Source: Pygmaiobacter massiliensis (lineage in GTDB: Bacteria; Bacillota; Clostridia; Oscillospirales; Ruminococcaceae). Taken from it: a stretch of 64,000 nt of DNA. The stretch covers positions 44,826 to 108,825 of the forward strand of contig JALFTI010000002.1 of NCBI GenBank assembly GCA_022778585.1, given 5' to 3'. Of the stretch, positions 19,341 to 27,249 are shown piece by piece. The notes under the pieces were generated by a model. It was not told where the DNA came from. It searched no databases and saw only the letters and a program-made list of their open reading frames with translations. The position numbers and the translations under genes were made by a program. Every line of letters begins with the position of its first letter. Position 1 is the first letter of the stretch.

Positions 19341-19754
19341 TTATTCTCCTAAATCGGCAGGGTGCAGCGGCGCGCCGCAAGCAGGGCAAAAAGCGGCATC
19401 TGCGCTGCAGACCGTATGACAGGAAGGACATTCGGTCTTTTTGCTGATCTGGGCGATCCGGGAAGAAAGCTCACGGATCAGCAATTCCTTTTCCGAAGCC
19501 TGCGCCAGCAGAGTTTCCATGTGAGGAGCATCCTCCGTGGCTTGTGCAGCGGACTGCTGTTCATAAAAAGCGCGACCAATTTTGGTAAAAACGGCCTCTT
19601 GTTCGTTTTTCAGCCGAGAAAGCTCCAAAGAAAGTTTTGCAATATCCGCTTTTTCACCTACGGTGCGGCCGGCGTCGGACAAAACTTCCCGTGCTTCATC
19701 GGCGGCGGCAGCTGCCTTTTGTGCCATATCCGAAAACAGCTTTTTCATCTCCAT
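19341..19754 (-). CDS. Small zinc-ribbon coiled-coil protein
   Basis: A 137-residue soluble protein of unknown function. Residues 1-100 are predicted helical and charged (KKLFSDMAQKAAAAADEAREVL onward, coiled-coil-like). The C-terminal zinc ribbon has CPSC and CPAC pairs (ECPSCHTVC...FCPACGAPLHPADLGE). Start ATG 19754 follows AAAGGAG. It lies 224 bases upstream of the CmpB-like gene on the same strand, and both share Ala/Glu-rich helical repeats. The type resembles clostridial zinc-ribbon proteins linked to envelope or stress functions; I cannot name a role. Confidence 0.7.
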   Translation of the reverse strand: MEMKKLFSDMAQKAAAAADEAREVLSDAGRTVGEKADIAKLSLELSRLKNEQEAVFTKIGRAFYEQQSAAQATEDAPHMETLLAQASEKELLIRELSSRIAQISKKTECPSCHTVCSADAAFCPACGAPLHPADLGE

Positions 19755-19820
19755 GCGGAAATCTCCTTTCCTGTGCCGGCAGATATGATACTGTCGGCGG
19801 ATTTTACGGATTATTTTTAT

Positions 19821-19829
19821 AGTATACCA
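19821..19829 (-). promoter_or_regulatory. Extended -10 promoter for the zinc-ribbon gene
   Basis: On the minus strand TGGTATACT (19829-19821), a TGnTATACT extended -10, 67 bases before the start codon. The -35 is weak. Confidence 0.5.
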
Positions 19830-19975
19830 CAACTGGGCTGGTTGGCACACCCGGTTTTGCGTTTGGGAAAAATTATTTGTTTTTAAAAAAGGAAAACAAA
19901 CCCATAAAAGCTTTTGAAGCTAACCGAAAACCTGCTTTACAGCTTGGCATAAATTTTTTAGCAAAACAAACTTAG

Positions 19976-19988
19976 ACACAAGTTGTGT
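19976..19988. repeat. Short palindrome ACACAA-G-TTGTGT
   Basis: Perfect 6-bp arms around one base in an AT-rich intergenic region between the divergent zinc-ribbon and dinB genes. It could be an operator; no regulator is assigned. Confidence 0.35.
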
Positions 19989-20046
19989 TTTTATTAGGGC
20001 AGCTATCTGCTTATAAAATAATAAAACAGGGCCGTCGCAACATTTT

Positions 20047-20276
20047 GCTTTAATGGTATAATAGCTGCAAGATGATTATAATGTGAGGTATTAGTATTTT
20101 TATGGGCGGACTGAACACCCTGTGGTATTTTGTTTTGGCTCTGTCCTCGCGGTATAATGAAAAAACGCTGCTGTCATCTTTTTTGCGTCGGCTTTGGTGC
20201 CTTTTGGGGCAACCGAAAACTATGGTGGCTCATGCCATGCCGCACGGGCAGTATGGTATAATAAAAATATAAAATC
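20047..20276 (+). repeat. Interspersed repeat, copy A (overlaps dinB promoter)
   Basis: This region carries three GGTATAAT boxes (20055-20062, 20151-20158, 20255-20262). From about 20173 to 20272 it aligns almost end to end with 26147-26245: the block TTTGGGGCAACCGAAA is identical, the centre differs mainly by transitions, and both end ATGGTATAATAAAAA. The last box is a TGnTATAAT extended -10 positioned to drive dinB. A 56-codon frame (20102-20272) fits inside but has a weak ribosome site and is thought not to be a gene. Confidence 0.55.
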
Positions 20277-20300
20277 AGCAATCAGCGGGAGGTGAAAAGG

Positions 20301-21554
20301 GTGGAGCGAATTATTCTGCACTGTGACTGCAACGCATTTTATGCATCAGTAGAGCTTTTGGAACATCCCGAACTGAAAGAAGTTCCGGTGGCAGTGGGCG
20401 GTGATGATGACAGCCGCCATGGTATTGTGCTGGCGAAAAATGAACCGGCCAAAGCTTGTGGGGTTAAAACGGCCCAAACCCTCTGGCAGGCACGGCAGAA
20501 CTGCCCCAACCTGGTGGTATTGCCTCCTCACCGAAAACGGTATCTGGAATTTAGTAAAAAAATAAATGAAATATACGGACAGTATACTGATTTGGTGGAA
20601 CCTTTTGGAATTGATGAAAGCTGGCTGGATGTGACCGGCAGCCTGCATTTGTTTGCGCCTACTGGTGTGCATTTGGCAAATACCATTCGCAACAGAATAA
20701 AAAGGGAGTTGGGGCTTACCATATCGGTAGGGGTTTCCTACAATAAAATTTATGCAAAGCTGGGGTCGGACTATAAAAAACCAGATGCCACGACCCTGAT
20801 TGACCACAGCAATGAAAGAAAAATTGTTTGGCCTATGCCGGTTTCCAATATGATCTATGTGGGAAAAGCGGTTGAAACACAGCTGCGCCGGCTGGGGATT
20901 ATCACCCTGGGACAGCTGGCTTGTGCGGATGACGAAATATTAGCGGCCAGCATGGGTAAACTGGGACCGCAGCTGAAACGCAATGCGGCAGGACAAAACA
21001 CCGATCCGGTTGCTTTTCAGGACGCACCGGAAGAGGTAAAAAGTGTGGGCAATGGCATGACCTTTCGAAGAGATCTGACCTCCATGCAGGATATTCGGAC
21101 CGGCTGTGCCTGCTTAGCAGACGAGGTTGCGTCGCGGCTGCGCCGTCACGGCCTTTACTGCGGGGCCGTACAGGTACAAATTAAGGGAACCGATCTGAAA
21201 AGCATTAGCAGGCAGCGCACCTTGCTGCGGCAGACAGATCTGGGCGCCGAAATAGGGCAGGTAGCCTTGGAACTAATTGGGACAAACTGGCCGGCGGGCA
21301 AGCCGATCCGGGCACTTACCATTACCGCCGAACATTTGTCTAGAGAGCTGAGCCCGGTGCAGATGGATCTGGAAGGGAAAGCACCCGGTCCGCCGGACAA
21401 GCGCACCGAAAAGCTGGAGCGAACCTTAGACCAGCTGAAAAGCAGGTTTGGCAGCGCGGCGCCCGGCCGCGGCAGCCGGATAGGCAACGACCTGGGGTTT
21501 GCAGACCCGGCTGCAGGAAAAAAGACCCCGCCCGGTGAAAAGGAGCCTTTTTAA
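20301..21554 (+). CDS. dinB: DNA polymerase IV (Y-family)
   Basis: A 417-residue Y-family translesion polymerase. The catalytic site comprises CDCNAFYASVE (first Asp) and GIDESWLDVTG (Asp-Glu). The HRKRYLEFSK palm segment, SVGVSYNKIYAKLGSDYKKP, helix-hairpin-helix thumb around LRRLGIITLGQLA, and a little-finger domain with GNGMTFRRDL follow. The tail is rich in Pro/Gly/Lys and disordered. Start GTG 20301 is preferred over GTG 20292 because the GGGAGGTGA ribosome site abuts the latter. No LexA box was found; the promoter lies in the repeat. Confidence 0.94.
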   Translation: MERIILHCDCNAFYASVELLEHPELKEVPVAVGGDDDSRHGIVLAKNEPAKACGVKTAQTLWQARQNCPNLVVLPPHRKRYLEFSKKINEIYGQYTDLVEPFGIDESWLDVTGSLHLFAPTGVHLANTIRNRIKRELGLTISVGVSYNKIYAKLGSDYKKPDATTLIDHSNERKIVWPMPVSNMIYVGKAVETQLRRLGIITLGQLACADDEILAASMGKLGPQLKRNAAGQNTDPVAFQDAPEEVKSVGNGMTFRRDLTSMQDIRTGCACLADEVASRLRRHGLYCGAVQVQIKGTDLKSISRQRTLLRQTDLGAEIGQVALELIGTNWPAGKPIRALTITAEHLSRELSPVQMDLEGKAPGPPDKRTEKLERTLDQLKSRFGSAAPGRGSRIGNDLGFADPAAGKKTPPGEKEPF

Positions 21555-21726
21555 CCAAATAGTATAAGCATATTTTGCACAGGTTGTAAAAAAAGGCCTT
21601 CGCGCATTCCACTTCGTTTTTCGATGTGGTATGATAAAGAACAAAGGCAGAATGCAAAGTAGTGGTTTCGCTGATTTTCGAATGGAACAATCGGTGGTGC
21701 CAGCCAAACAGAAAGGGAGAATTTTG

Positions 21727-22008
21727 GTGGTTAAGCATATTGTAATGTGGAAATTGAAACCGGGCAAAAGCGTGCGGGAAGCTTTGCCCCAGATCCGTAC
21801 CGCGCTGGAAGGGCTGGTAGGAGTGGTAAAAGGGCTGCGCAGTGTACAGGTGCATGCCTGTTGCGCGGGTTGGGATTTATTGCTGGAAACGGAATTTGAG
21901 GATCGGGCAGCCTTGGCAGATTATCAGGTTCACCCCGCGCACTTGGAAGCAAAAAAGGTAGTGCATTCATTTATTGAAGAGCGTACAGCCAGCGATTATG
22001 AGTGCTGA
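21727..22008 (+). CDS. Dabb (stress-responsive A/B barrel) family protein
   Basis: A 93-residue ferredoxin-like dimeric alpha/beta barrel protein. It begins VKHIVMWKLKPG, the usual Dabb opening with the conserved His, and contains DLLLETEFEDRAALADYQVHPAHLEA in the second half. Members are stress-induced or act as small-molecule enzymes; the function here is unknown. Start GTG 21727 follows GGGAGA. It is independent of dinB (172-base gap) and followed by a terminator. Confidence 0.85.
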   Translation: MVKHIVMWKLKPGKSVREALPQIRTALEGLVGVVKGLRSVQVHACCAGWDLLLETEFEDRAALADYQVHPAHLEAKKVVHSFIEERTASDYEC

Positions 22009-22025
22009 GCATGTTTGCGAAAAGG

Positions 22026-22052
22026 AAAGGCAGGCGAAGGCCTGCCTTTTTT
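22026..22052 (+). terminator. Intrinsic terminator after the Dabb gene
   Basis: 10-bp stem AAAGGCAGGC (22026-22035) / GCCTGCCTTT (22040-22049), 4-base loop, T run. Confidence 0.88.
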
Positions 22053-22172
22053 GACAAAATTATTGGCAGCTGCAGGCGGAATGTGCGTCATAGCCATAAT
22101 GAAAAATGATGTGCAAAATGCAAAGGTGTTTTGAAACAGCAGTTTTCTCAACAGCTTTCTGCCAGCCCTTGG

Positions 22173-22200
22173 TTGACAATTTTTCCGGTTACAGTACAAT
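22173..22200 (+). promoter_or_regulatory. Promoter of the csoR-type gene
   Basis: TTGACA (22173-22178), 16-bp spacer, TACAAT (22195-22200), 36 bases before the start codon. Confidence 0.75.
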
Positions 22201-22235
22201 AAACACAAATGCAGAACAAAATGTGGAGAGTGAGC

Positions 22236-22511
22236 ATGAAACAGTGCATGGATTCGGAAAATCTGCACCGAAGACTGAAAAAAATTATCGGTCAGGTGCA
22301 GGCCATTGACAGAATGATCGATGAGGATATTTCTTGTGAGGAAATTCTTTCCCAGCTAAATGCTGCTAAATCTGCACTGCATAAGTGCGGGCAGGTTGTT
22401 TTGGAAGGACATATCAAGCACTGTGTAAGAGATGGGCTTGAGCATGGAGATCCGGATAAGACCATTGAAAGCTTTACCAAAGCGGTGGAGCGGTTTTCCA
22501 ATATGGGGTAA
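22236..22511 (+). CDS. csoR: CsoR-family metal-sensing transcriptional repressor
   Basis: A 91-residue all-helical repressor of the CsoR/RcnR family. The Cys-His-Cys triad of Cu(I)-sensing CsoR is visible: Cys in ISCEEIL, then His at +25 and Cys at +29 in GHIKHC; RcnR has His at the last position. The N-terminal LHRRLKKIIGQVQAIDRMIDED is the family DNA-binding helix. Start ATG 22236 follows GGAGAG. The gene is followed by a terminator and then a promoter with a CsoR-like operator driving a P-type ATPase, which is the expected target. Copper as ligand is inferred from the residues only. Confidence 0.85.
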   Translation: MKQCMDSENLHRRLKKIIGQVQAIDRMIDEDISCEEILSQLNAAKSALHKCGQVVLEGHIKHCVRDGLEHGDPDKTIESFTKAVERFSNMG

Positions 22512-22533
22512 AAGTTTGCAATGCGTACCTTGC

Positions 22534-22563
22534 AGCGGGCGGCCAAATGGCCGCCCGCTTTTT
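22534..22563 (+). terminator. Intrinsic terminator after csoR
   Basis: 11-bp stem AGCGGGCGGCC (22534-22544) / GGCCGCCCGCT (22549-22559), loop AAAT, T run that merges into the next -35 box. Confidence 0.88.
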
Positions 22564-22564
22564 G

Positions 22565-22593
22565 TTGACAACTGTCAGACAATATAATATACA
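22565..22593 (+). promoter_or_regulatory. Promoter of the P1B-type ATPase gene
   Basis: TTGACA (22565-22570), 17-bp spacer, TATACA (22588-22593). It is followed at once by the GC-centred dyad that is the likely repressor site. Confidence 0.65.
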
Positions 22594-22615
22594 ATACCTA
22601 TACCCGGTATGGTAT
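22594..22615 (+). promoter_or_regulatory. Putative CsoR operator
   Basis: ATACC-T-ATACC-C-GGTAT-GGTAT: paired ATACC and GGTAT half-sites around a C centre. CsoR operators in other bacteria are G/C-centred dyads flanked by ATAC/GTAT. The site overlaps the expected transcription start, so binding would block initiation. Confidence 0.55.
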
Positions 22616-22655
22616 ATATGGTAAAAACGCAGTGACTGTTTGGAGGCATGCCGGT

Positions 22656-24551
22656 ATGAAACGCTTGGTACAATGGCTGGAAAAATTGCTGGAATGGGGA
22701 GGTCTCAAAAGAGATCTTGTGTTTTTAATCATTTCCGGGGCGGCGTTGGTTGCCAGTATTTTGGGGCTGGGCAGGCTGCTGCCTCTGGACCCTGCATGGG
22801 TAGCCATTGTCCTGTGCGGAGTGCCGATTATTCTGGAAGCGGTTGTGGGGCTAATAACGGCTTTTGATATTAAAGCAGATTTGCTGGTGTCTATGGCATT
22901 GATCGCTTCGGTGTGGATTGGAGAAGATTTTGCCGCCGGTGAAGTGGCGTTTATTATGCAGCTAGGTGCCCTGCTGGAGGAGTTAACCGTTGCCCGAGCA
23001 AGGGAGGGGATTGAAAAGCTGGTAAAGATGACCCCGCAGACGGCCAGACTGGTGGAAAATGGTACCGAGCGCCAAATTCCTGCGCAGCAGGTAAAGGTGG
23101 GCGACCGGCTAAGGGTGCTGCCCGGAGAGAGCATTCCGGTGGATGGGGTGATTTTGTCGGGTGAGACTTCCATCAACCAGGCGGTAATGACCGGTGAATC
23201 CATGCCGGTGGATAAAACGGTCGGTGATGAGGTGTTCAGCGGTACGGTCAATCAGTTTGGCGCTTTTGAAATGCAAGCTTGCCGGGTAGGCGAGGACAGC
23301 TCTATTCAGCGCATGGTCCGGCTGGTACAATCGGCCGATGCAGGCAAGGCAAAAATTGTAGGCTTAGCTGATCGGTGGGCTACCTGGGTAGTGGTGGGAG
23401 CCCTTACGGCGGCCGGGTTGACCTGGTTGTTTTCGGGCGAAGTGATTCGGGCAGTTACAATACTGGTGGTATTTTCCCCCTGCTCGTTGGTGCTGGCAAC
23501 CCCCACTGCTATTATGGCTGCCATTGGAAATGCCACCCATCATGGTTTTTGGTGCGGGAGGGGGATGCCCTGGAACGGTTAGCCAAAGTAAAAAAGGTAG
23601 CGTTTGATAAAACTGGCACTCTTACCTGCGGCACTCCGAAGGTAGTAGCGGCAGAAAGCATCAGCACAGAGTATGCAAGTCAGCAGGTATATTGGCTGGC
23701 AGCTTGTGCAGAACAGCTTTCCGAACATCCGCTGGGGAAAGCGGTGGTATCCAGCTGGCGACAGGACCAGAGCGCAGCTTTGGTACCGGCCGAGCAGTTT
23801 CAAATGATAGTAGGCCGCGGGGTAACGGCAACCATAAAGGGTGTGCAGGTGTTGGCGGGAAACCGTGAAATGATGGAAAGCGCCGGTATTGAACCATCGG
23901 CCCTGCCGGATGTTCAGGTGTTTTTGGATAGTGGCGGTACCATAATTTATCTGGCAGCAGACAAAAAAACTGGTGGGATATTTGGCCCTTTCAGATACCG
24001 TGCGGCCGGAAAGTGCAAATATGATTCGGGAGCTTAAAAAAGCAGGGGTGCAGCCTGTATTGCTGACTGGGGATAATCCCCGCGCGGCGGGTGCCATTGC
24101 CGATCAGTTGAAAATCGGGCAGCTGCAGGCCGGCTGCCTGCCCGAAGATAAACTGCGGTACATACAGTCCAGCCAGCAATCGGGCGATGCGGTTTGCATG
24201 ATTGGGGACGGTATTAATGATGCCCCTGCCTCAAAAGCAGCCACTGTGGGAATTGCAATGGGAGGCGTGGGCAGTGATATTGCGGTGGATGCCGCCGATA
24301 TTGCTTTGGTGAATGATGACCTGAAGGAACTGTCCCATCTGGCGGCATTGGCAAAGCATATGATGAAGATTATTCGGTTGAATTTGACCTTTTCCATGGG
24401 GCTAAACATGCTGGCCACTGTGCTGGCCATTCTTAAAATGCTCAACCCGGTCACAGGAGCATTGGTTCATAACGCAGGCTCTGTATTGGTAATTGTGAAC
24501 TCGGCACTTTTGTTGAGGTTTGGGAAAAAGCAAGGCTGGAAAGAACAGTAA
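22656..24551 (+). pseudogene. P1B-type heavy-metal ATPase interrupted by two compensating frameshifts
   Basis: The three reading frames join into one heavy-metal efflux ATPase of about 631 residues without an N-terminal HMA domain. In order: TGES actuator (MTGESMPVDK), membrane motif SPC in FSPCSLVLATPTA instead of the usual CPC, phosphorylation site FDKTGTLTCG, the HP locus SEHPLG, and GDGINDAPA hinge. Frame is lost at a T5 run (23546-23550; T6 would restore HGFLVREGD) and regained at an A7 run (23963-23969; A6 would restore DKKLVGYLALSD). GGAGG precedes ATG 22656. Either base-calling errors or a real double indel explains this; all active-site residues are intact. SPC motifs occur in P1B-4 (Co/Fe/Zn-type) pumps, so copper specificity is uncertain. 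Confidence 0.85.
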
Positions 24552-24709
24552 AAGCCTGGCGGTTTGCTATTCAGCCAGCAGGCGGCAAAAACAGCAAAGA
24601 TTGTAACTTAGAAAACAGCATGATAGCAGTACTTGTTTTTGAAAGCTTATATATGGCCTGTTAGGAAAAAACAGGTTAGGCGTGAAACAAACCTGAAAAA
24701 AAGCAGCAC

Positions 24710-24750
24710 AAAAAGAGGGAGCGGGGTTAACCCTTGCTCCCTCTTTTTTT
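24710..24750. terminator. Bidirectional terminator between the ATPase and DUF2156 genes
   Basis: 13-bp stem AAAAAGAGGGAGC (24710-24722) / GCTCCCTCTTTTT (24736-24748) with an inner GGGTTAACCC palindrome. T or A tracts on both sides serve both converging genes. Confidence 0.88.
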
Positions 24751-24764
24751 ACTATACTTTTGTT

Positions 24765-25751
24765 TTAAACCGAAACCGGAGCCACAGCCCGGGCGTTATA
24801 CCGTTTCAGCAACTGCACAGGCTGGTAGGAAAGCTTAGCCTTGCGCAAATTTTCAAGCCCCAAATCCTCTTCCCGGTTTATATAAACCAGGTCGGGGTGG
24901 CGTTTAAGCATCATACGGACATATTCCCGGTTCACCATGGGGTAAGCACCGTTCAGCTCGGCTACGGCTTTTTCAAAATGCACATCCACGCTGTGTGCGC
25001 CGCACAGTTCTCCAATGGTAAAGGCTACCAGCCGGCCGCCGGCAAACAAAACGCCGCCCTCCAGCTGCAAAGCGTCCAGGTTTTCCAGCGCCAGCCAAAT
25101 GGCCTGGCGCTCATGCTCAAGGTCGCTGCCAAGGTCCTGGTGTTCGGCTGCCCAGCTTTCAAACAGCGCCTTGCAGGCGGCCACATGATCATTGGTTAAG
25201 GGCACAAACTGCCAATCGGTTTGCTCTGCTTCAAAGCGGTTACAGTGGTTGCGCTTGGACTGCAGCTTGCGGCCGGAAAGGGTGGCCAGTTTTTCCGGTT
25301 CATACAAATAATCTTCGGCATCTCGGTTTTCTGTAAAGGCAAAAACACCCGGAAACTCGGCCTCAAGCCGCTCTTTTTGGTCAGTAGTAAGCCCTACAAA
25401 CCGCAAAGGTTGGCCATAAACGGCAGCATCGGCAAAGGCGGCGCACACGGCGCTTTTTAAGCTGCCCTGGCCGGAAGGATAAGCATAATCGTGCCGGCTG
25501 CCAGCCGTATACCGGCACAGCAGACGATCCTCTACCCGGGCCGCCTCCATACCATAGGCTTTGCCCCACAACAGCAAAGTACCAAAGCAGCCGTTGCTGG
25601 CAGGAGTGTTTTCGGCCTGTAAAAGCGGCGCTGCCCAGCTGCGGTCCGCCAGCTGCAGGGGCCGGAAAACAGGCGCTGAGGTTTTGCGGCAAAACATCAC
25701 CGCAGGTTGGGTGCGTGTACAGCAATCAGTAAAATTCGGTGCGGTATTCAT
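24765..25751 (-). CDS. DUF2156 / phosphatidylglycerol lysyltransferase-domain protein
   Basis: A 328-residue protein of the DUF2156 family (tandem GNAT-like fold, related to the catalytic domain of MprF and to Fem transferases). The characteristic part is DYLYEPEKLATLSGRKLQSKRNHCNRF in the middle, and INREEDLGLENLRKAKLSYQP at the end. Homologues transfer aminoacyl groups or act as uncharacterised acyltransferases; substrate is unknown. AAAGGA lies about 10 bases before ATG 25751. It is transcribed alone from a promoter about 200 bases upstream. Confidence 0.82.
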   Translation of the reverse strand: MNTAPNFTDCCTRTQPAVMFCRKTSAPVFRPLQLADRSWAAPLLQAENTPASNGCFGTLLLWGKAYGMEAARVEDRLLCRYTAGSRHDYAYPSGQGSLKSAVCAAFADAAVYGQPLRFVGLTTDQKERLEAEFPGVFAFTENRDAEDYLYEPEKLATLSGRKLQSKRNHCNRFEAEQTDWQFVPLTNDHVAACKALFESWAAEHQDLGSDLEHERQAIWLALENLDALQLEGGVLFAGGRLVAFTIGELCGAHSVDVHFEKAVAELNGAYPMVNREYVRMMLKRHPDLVYINREEDLGLENLRKAKLSYQPVQLLKRYNARAVAPVSV

Positions 25752-25958
25752 AAAAACGAAATCCTTTCCCGGCAGAGCGATCAGGCTCCTCTGACAGCCC
25801 TGTTAAGGCTGCCCGCGGGTTTTGCCGGTTGCCCGCCTGTGTGATCCAAAACCGCCGCCGAAAACCCACCCCGCCGGCACAAACGCAGGCGGGGCCAAAA
25901 TAAAAGCGGCAGTCCGCCCGGCTTCTTTACTGCCAAGCGGATCTTTGGAATTCATACT
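25752..25958 (-). other. GC-rich 5' leader with a possible 50-codon frame
   Basis: Between the promoter and the DUF2156 gene lie about 200 GC-rich bases. A 50-codon frame (minus, 25955-25803) starts MNSKDPLGSK right at the expected transcript start and has no ribosome site, so it would need leaderless translation. No T-box or riboswitch consensus was recognised. Confidence 0.3.
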
Positions 25959-25990
25959 ATTATAGTATAAAAAAGCGGCTTTATTGTCAA
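25959..25990 (-). promoter_or_regulatory. Promoter of the DUF2156 gene
   Basis: Minus-strand TTGACA (25990-25985) followed by overlapping -10 matches (TATACT at spacing 15, TACTAT at 17, TATAAT at 20). The exact -10 in use cannot be decided. Confidence 0.65.
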
Positions 25991-26085
25991 GGGTGATAAC
26001 GGGGGATATATGACCAGTTTTGCCGAAATAAAGCGAAAAATGTCTGGAAGTTCCTGCACAGGACGCTTTTGGCAAAAGAGGAGGT

Positions 26086-26245
26086 ATGGTATAATAGCCG
26101 CAAAGCGGCTATTATACTTTTATTTTTGTGCCGGTTTTCTCGCCTCTTTTTGTGCCGGTTTTCTCGCCTCTTTGGGGCAACCGAAACCATGGCAGTTTAT
26201 ACCACGCCGACAGCGCCGTCATGGTATAATAAAAAAATAAAAGGT
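26086..26245 (+). repeat. Interspersed repeat, copy B
   Basis: It begins with ATGGTATAATA and a perfect 13-bp hairpin GTATAATAGCCGC/GCGGCTATTATAC (26089-26117). A 24-base unit (TTTTTGTGCCGG..) is then tandemly duplicated (26123-26146 and 26147-26170). The conserved block TTTGGGGCAACCGAAA follows, then TTATACCA/TGGTATAA inverted arms, ending ATGGTATAATAAAA. Copy A upstream of dinB aligns from the second 24-base unit onward. No gene lies downstream on the plus strand here, so the terminal promoter-like box is orphaned, as expected for a repeat. The rest of 25991-26418 shows no gene. Confidence 0.65.
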
Positions 26246-26278
26246 TATCAAAAAAATTGCCGAAAAATTTTGCCCAAT

Positions 26279-26303
26279 AAAAAGCCGCCGTTTTTTCGGC
26301 GGC
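26279..26303 (-). terminator. Intrinsic terminator of the GDPD gene (minus strand)
   Basis: 7-bp stem GCCGCCG/CGGCGGC (26284-26303) followed on the minus strand by TTTTT, about 115 bases past the GDPD stop. Confidence 0.65.
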
Positions 26304-26418
26304 AAAAAGGAAAGAAAGCCGATTTGCGGATAAGCGGAATGGCCCTAAAAGCGTAATGCTGCTGGGCTGGCTTTGCAGGTAAGGCGAATGTTTCCAAGGC
26401 TTGTCCTGCCATAAACCC

Positions 26419-27246
26419 TTAAAGGTTTTTGTACTGCACGGCGGGGGTGTAAAATTCAAAAATAACCATATCGTTTTCCTGCTCAAGCCTTTTTGCGTCG
26501 GCTAGGTCGCGGGCGGTCCATACTACCCGCAGTGCGCCGCGGGCTTCGGCTGCACGCACCGAAAGGGGTTTTTTCACATTGTCGTAGGCAATAAACTGGG
26601 GGCGGCACCAAAAATTGGAAAGCACATGGCCCAGTATAAAGCGGCCTATTTTCGGTTCGCCAGTATAGCTTTCGGGCAGTGCTGCCAGTTGGCCGCGCAA
26701 AATATCCGGGGCATTTTTCCAAAACCAGCGCACAATTCGTGGATCAAAGCTCTCAATGCAGAATTTGCCTGGGTAACTGCGCATCAGCCGGAGCGCCTTT
26801 TCACATAATTCCCGGTTGCGCGGCCCAGTTTTCAGTTCAATAATCATGGGAGCTTTTCCATCCATAACCTCAAAAACTTCGGTTAAAAGAGGAATGCGTT
26901 CGGTGGTGCCGCACAGTGAAAAGCTTTTTAATTGCTTTAGAGTAAAGGCGTCCACCCGGCCCTTCACCTGACAAACCCGGTCTAGCGTATCATCGTGAAA
27001 TACCACAACCTGCCCATCTTGGGATAGCTGGATGTCAAGCTCAACGCCGTATCCAGCATCCACTGCCCTGCGAAAGGCAGCCAGGCTGTTTTCTGGTACC
27101 TTTTTGTCAGGGGTGTGCAGTCCACGGTGGGCATAGTTGCGGCCATAAAACGGCGCTTTGAGCGACATGGCCGGCACGGCCGGCCGTAGGGCGAATTCAC
27201 GAAGCAAGAAAAGCAAAACAACAACCAATAGCAGATAAACGATCAC
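26419..27246 (-). CDS. Membrane-anchored glycerophosphodiester phosphodiesterase
   Basis: A 275-residue GDPD-family enzyme that hydrolyses glycerophosphodiesters to glycerol-3-phosphate and an alcohol. An N-terminal membrane anchor (about 1-20) precedes the TIM barrel. AHRGLHTPDKKVPENSLAAF carries the catalytic HRG and the PENS loop. GVELDIQLSQDGQVVVFHDDTLDRV carries the Glu-Asp metal ligands and the second catalytic His. ELKTG follows and a C-terminal TARDLADAKRL stretch matches the family. Start GTG 27246 is chosen over the adjacent TTG 27249; GGGG lies upstream. Substrate (phospholipid headgroup or teichoic acid) is not determined. Confidence 0.9.
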   Translation of the reverse strand: MIVYLLLVVVLLFLLREFALRPAVPAMSLKAPFYGRNYAHRGLHTPDKKVPENSLAAFRRAVDAGYGVELDIQLSQDGQVVVFHDDTLDRVCQVKGRVDAFTLKQLKSFSLCGTTERIPLLTEVFEVMDGKAPMIIELKTGPRNRELCEKALRLMRSYPGKFCIESFDPRIVRWFWKNAPDILRGQLAALPESYTGEPKIGRFILGHVLSNFWCRPQFIAYDNVKKPLSVRAAEARGALRVVWTARDLADAKRLEQENDMVIFEFYTPAVQYKNL

Positions 27247-27249
27247 CAA

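Noticed and set aside
20102..20272. A 56-codon reading frame upstream of dinB whose end resembles, in the same frame, one at 26010-26240
   Set aside because: The shared residues (GQPK, GII) come from the conserved DNA repeat and its TATAAT boxes. The ribosome site is weak and the frame overlaps the dinB promoter.
20255..20300. SOS (LexA) control of dinB
   Set aside because: No GAAC-N4-GTTC-type box is present in the promoter region.
22656..24551. Programmed ribosomal frameshifting to explain both shifts in the P-type ATPase
   Set aside because: It would need a -1 and then a +1 shift without recognisable slippery-plus-structure signals; homopolymer indels explain both more simply.
25752..25990. 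T-box leader before the DUF2156 aminoacyl-transferase-like gene
   Set aside because: A GGGTGG-like stretch occurs, but the T-box core and a following terminator/antiterminator pair are absent.
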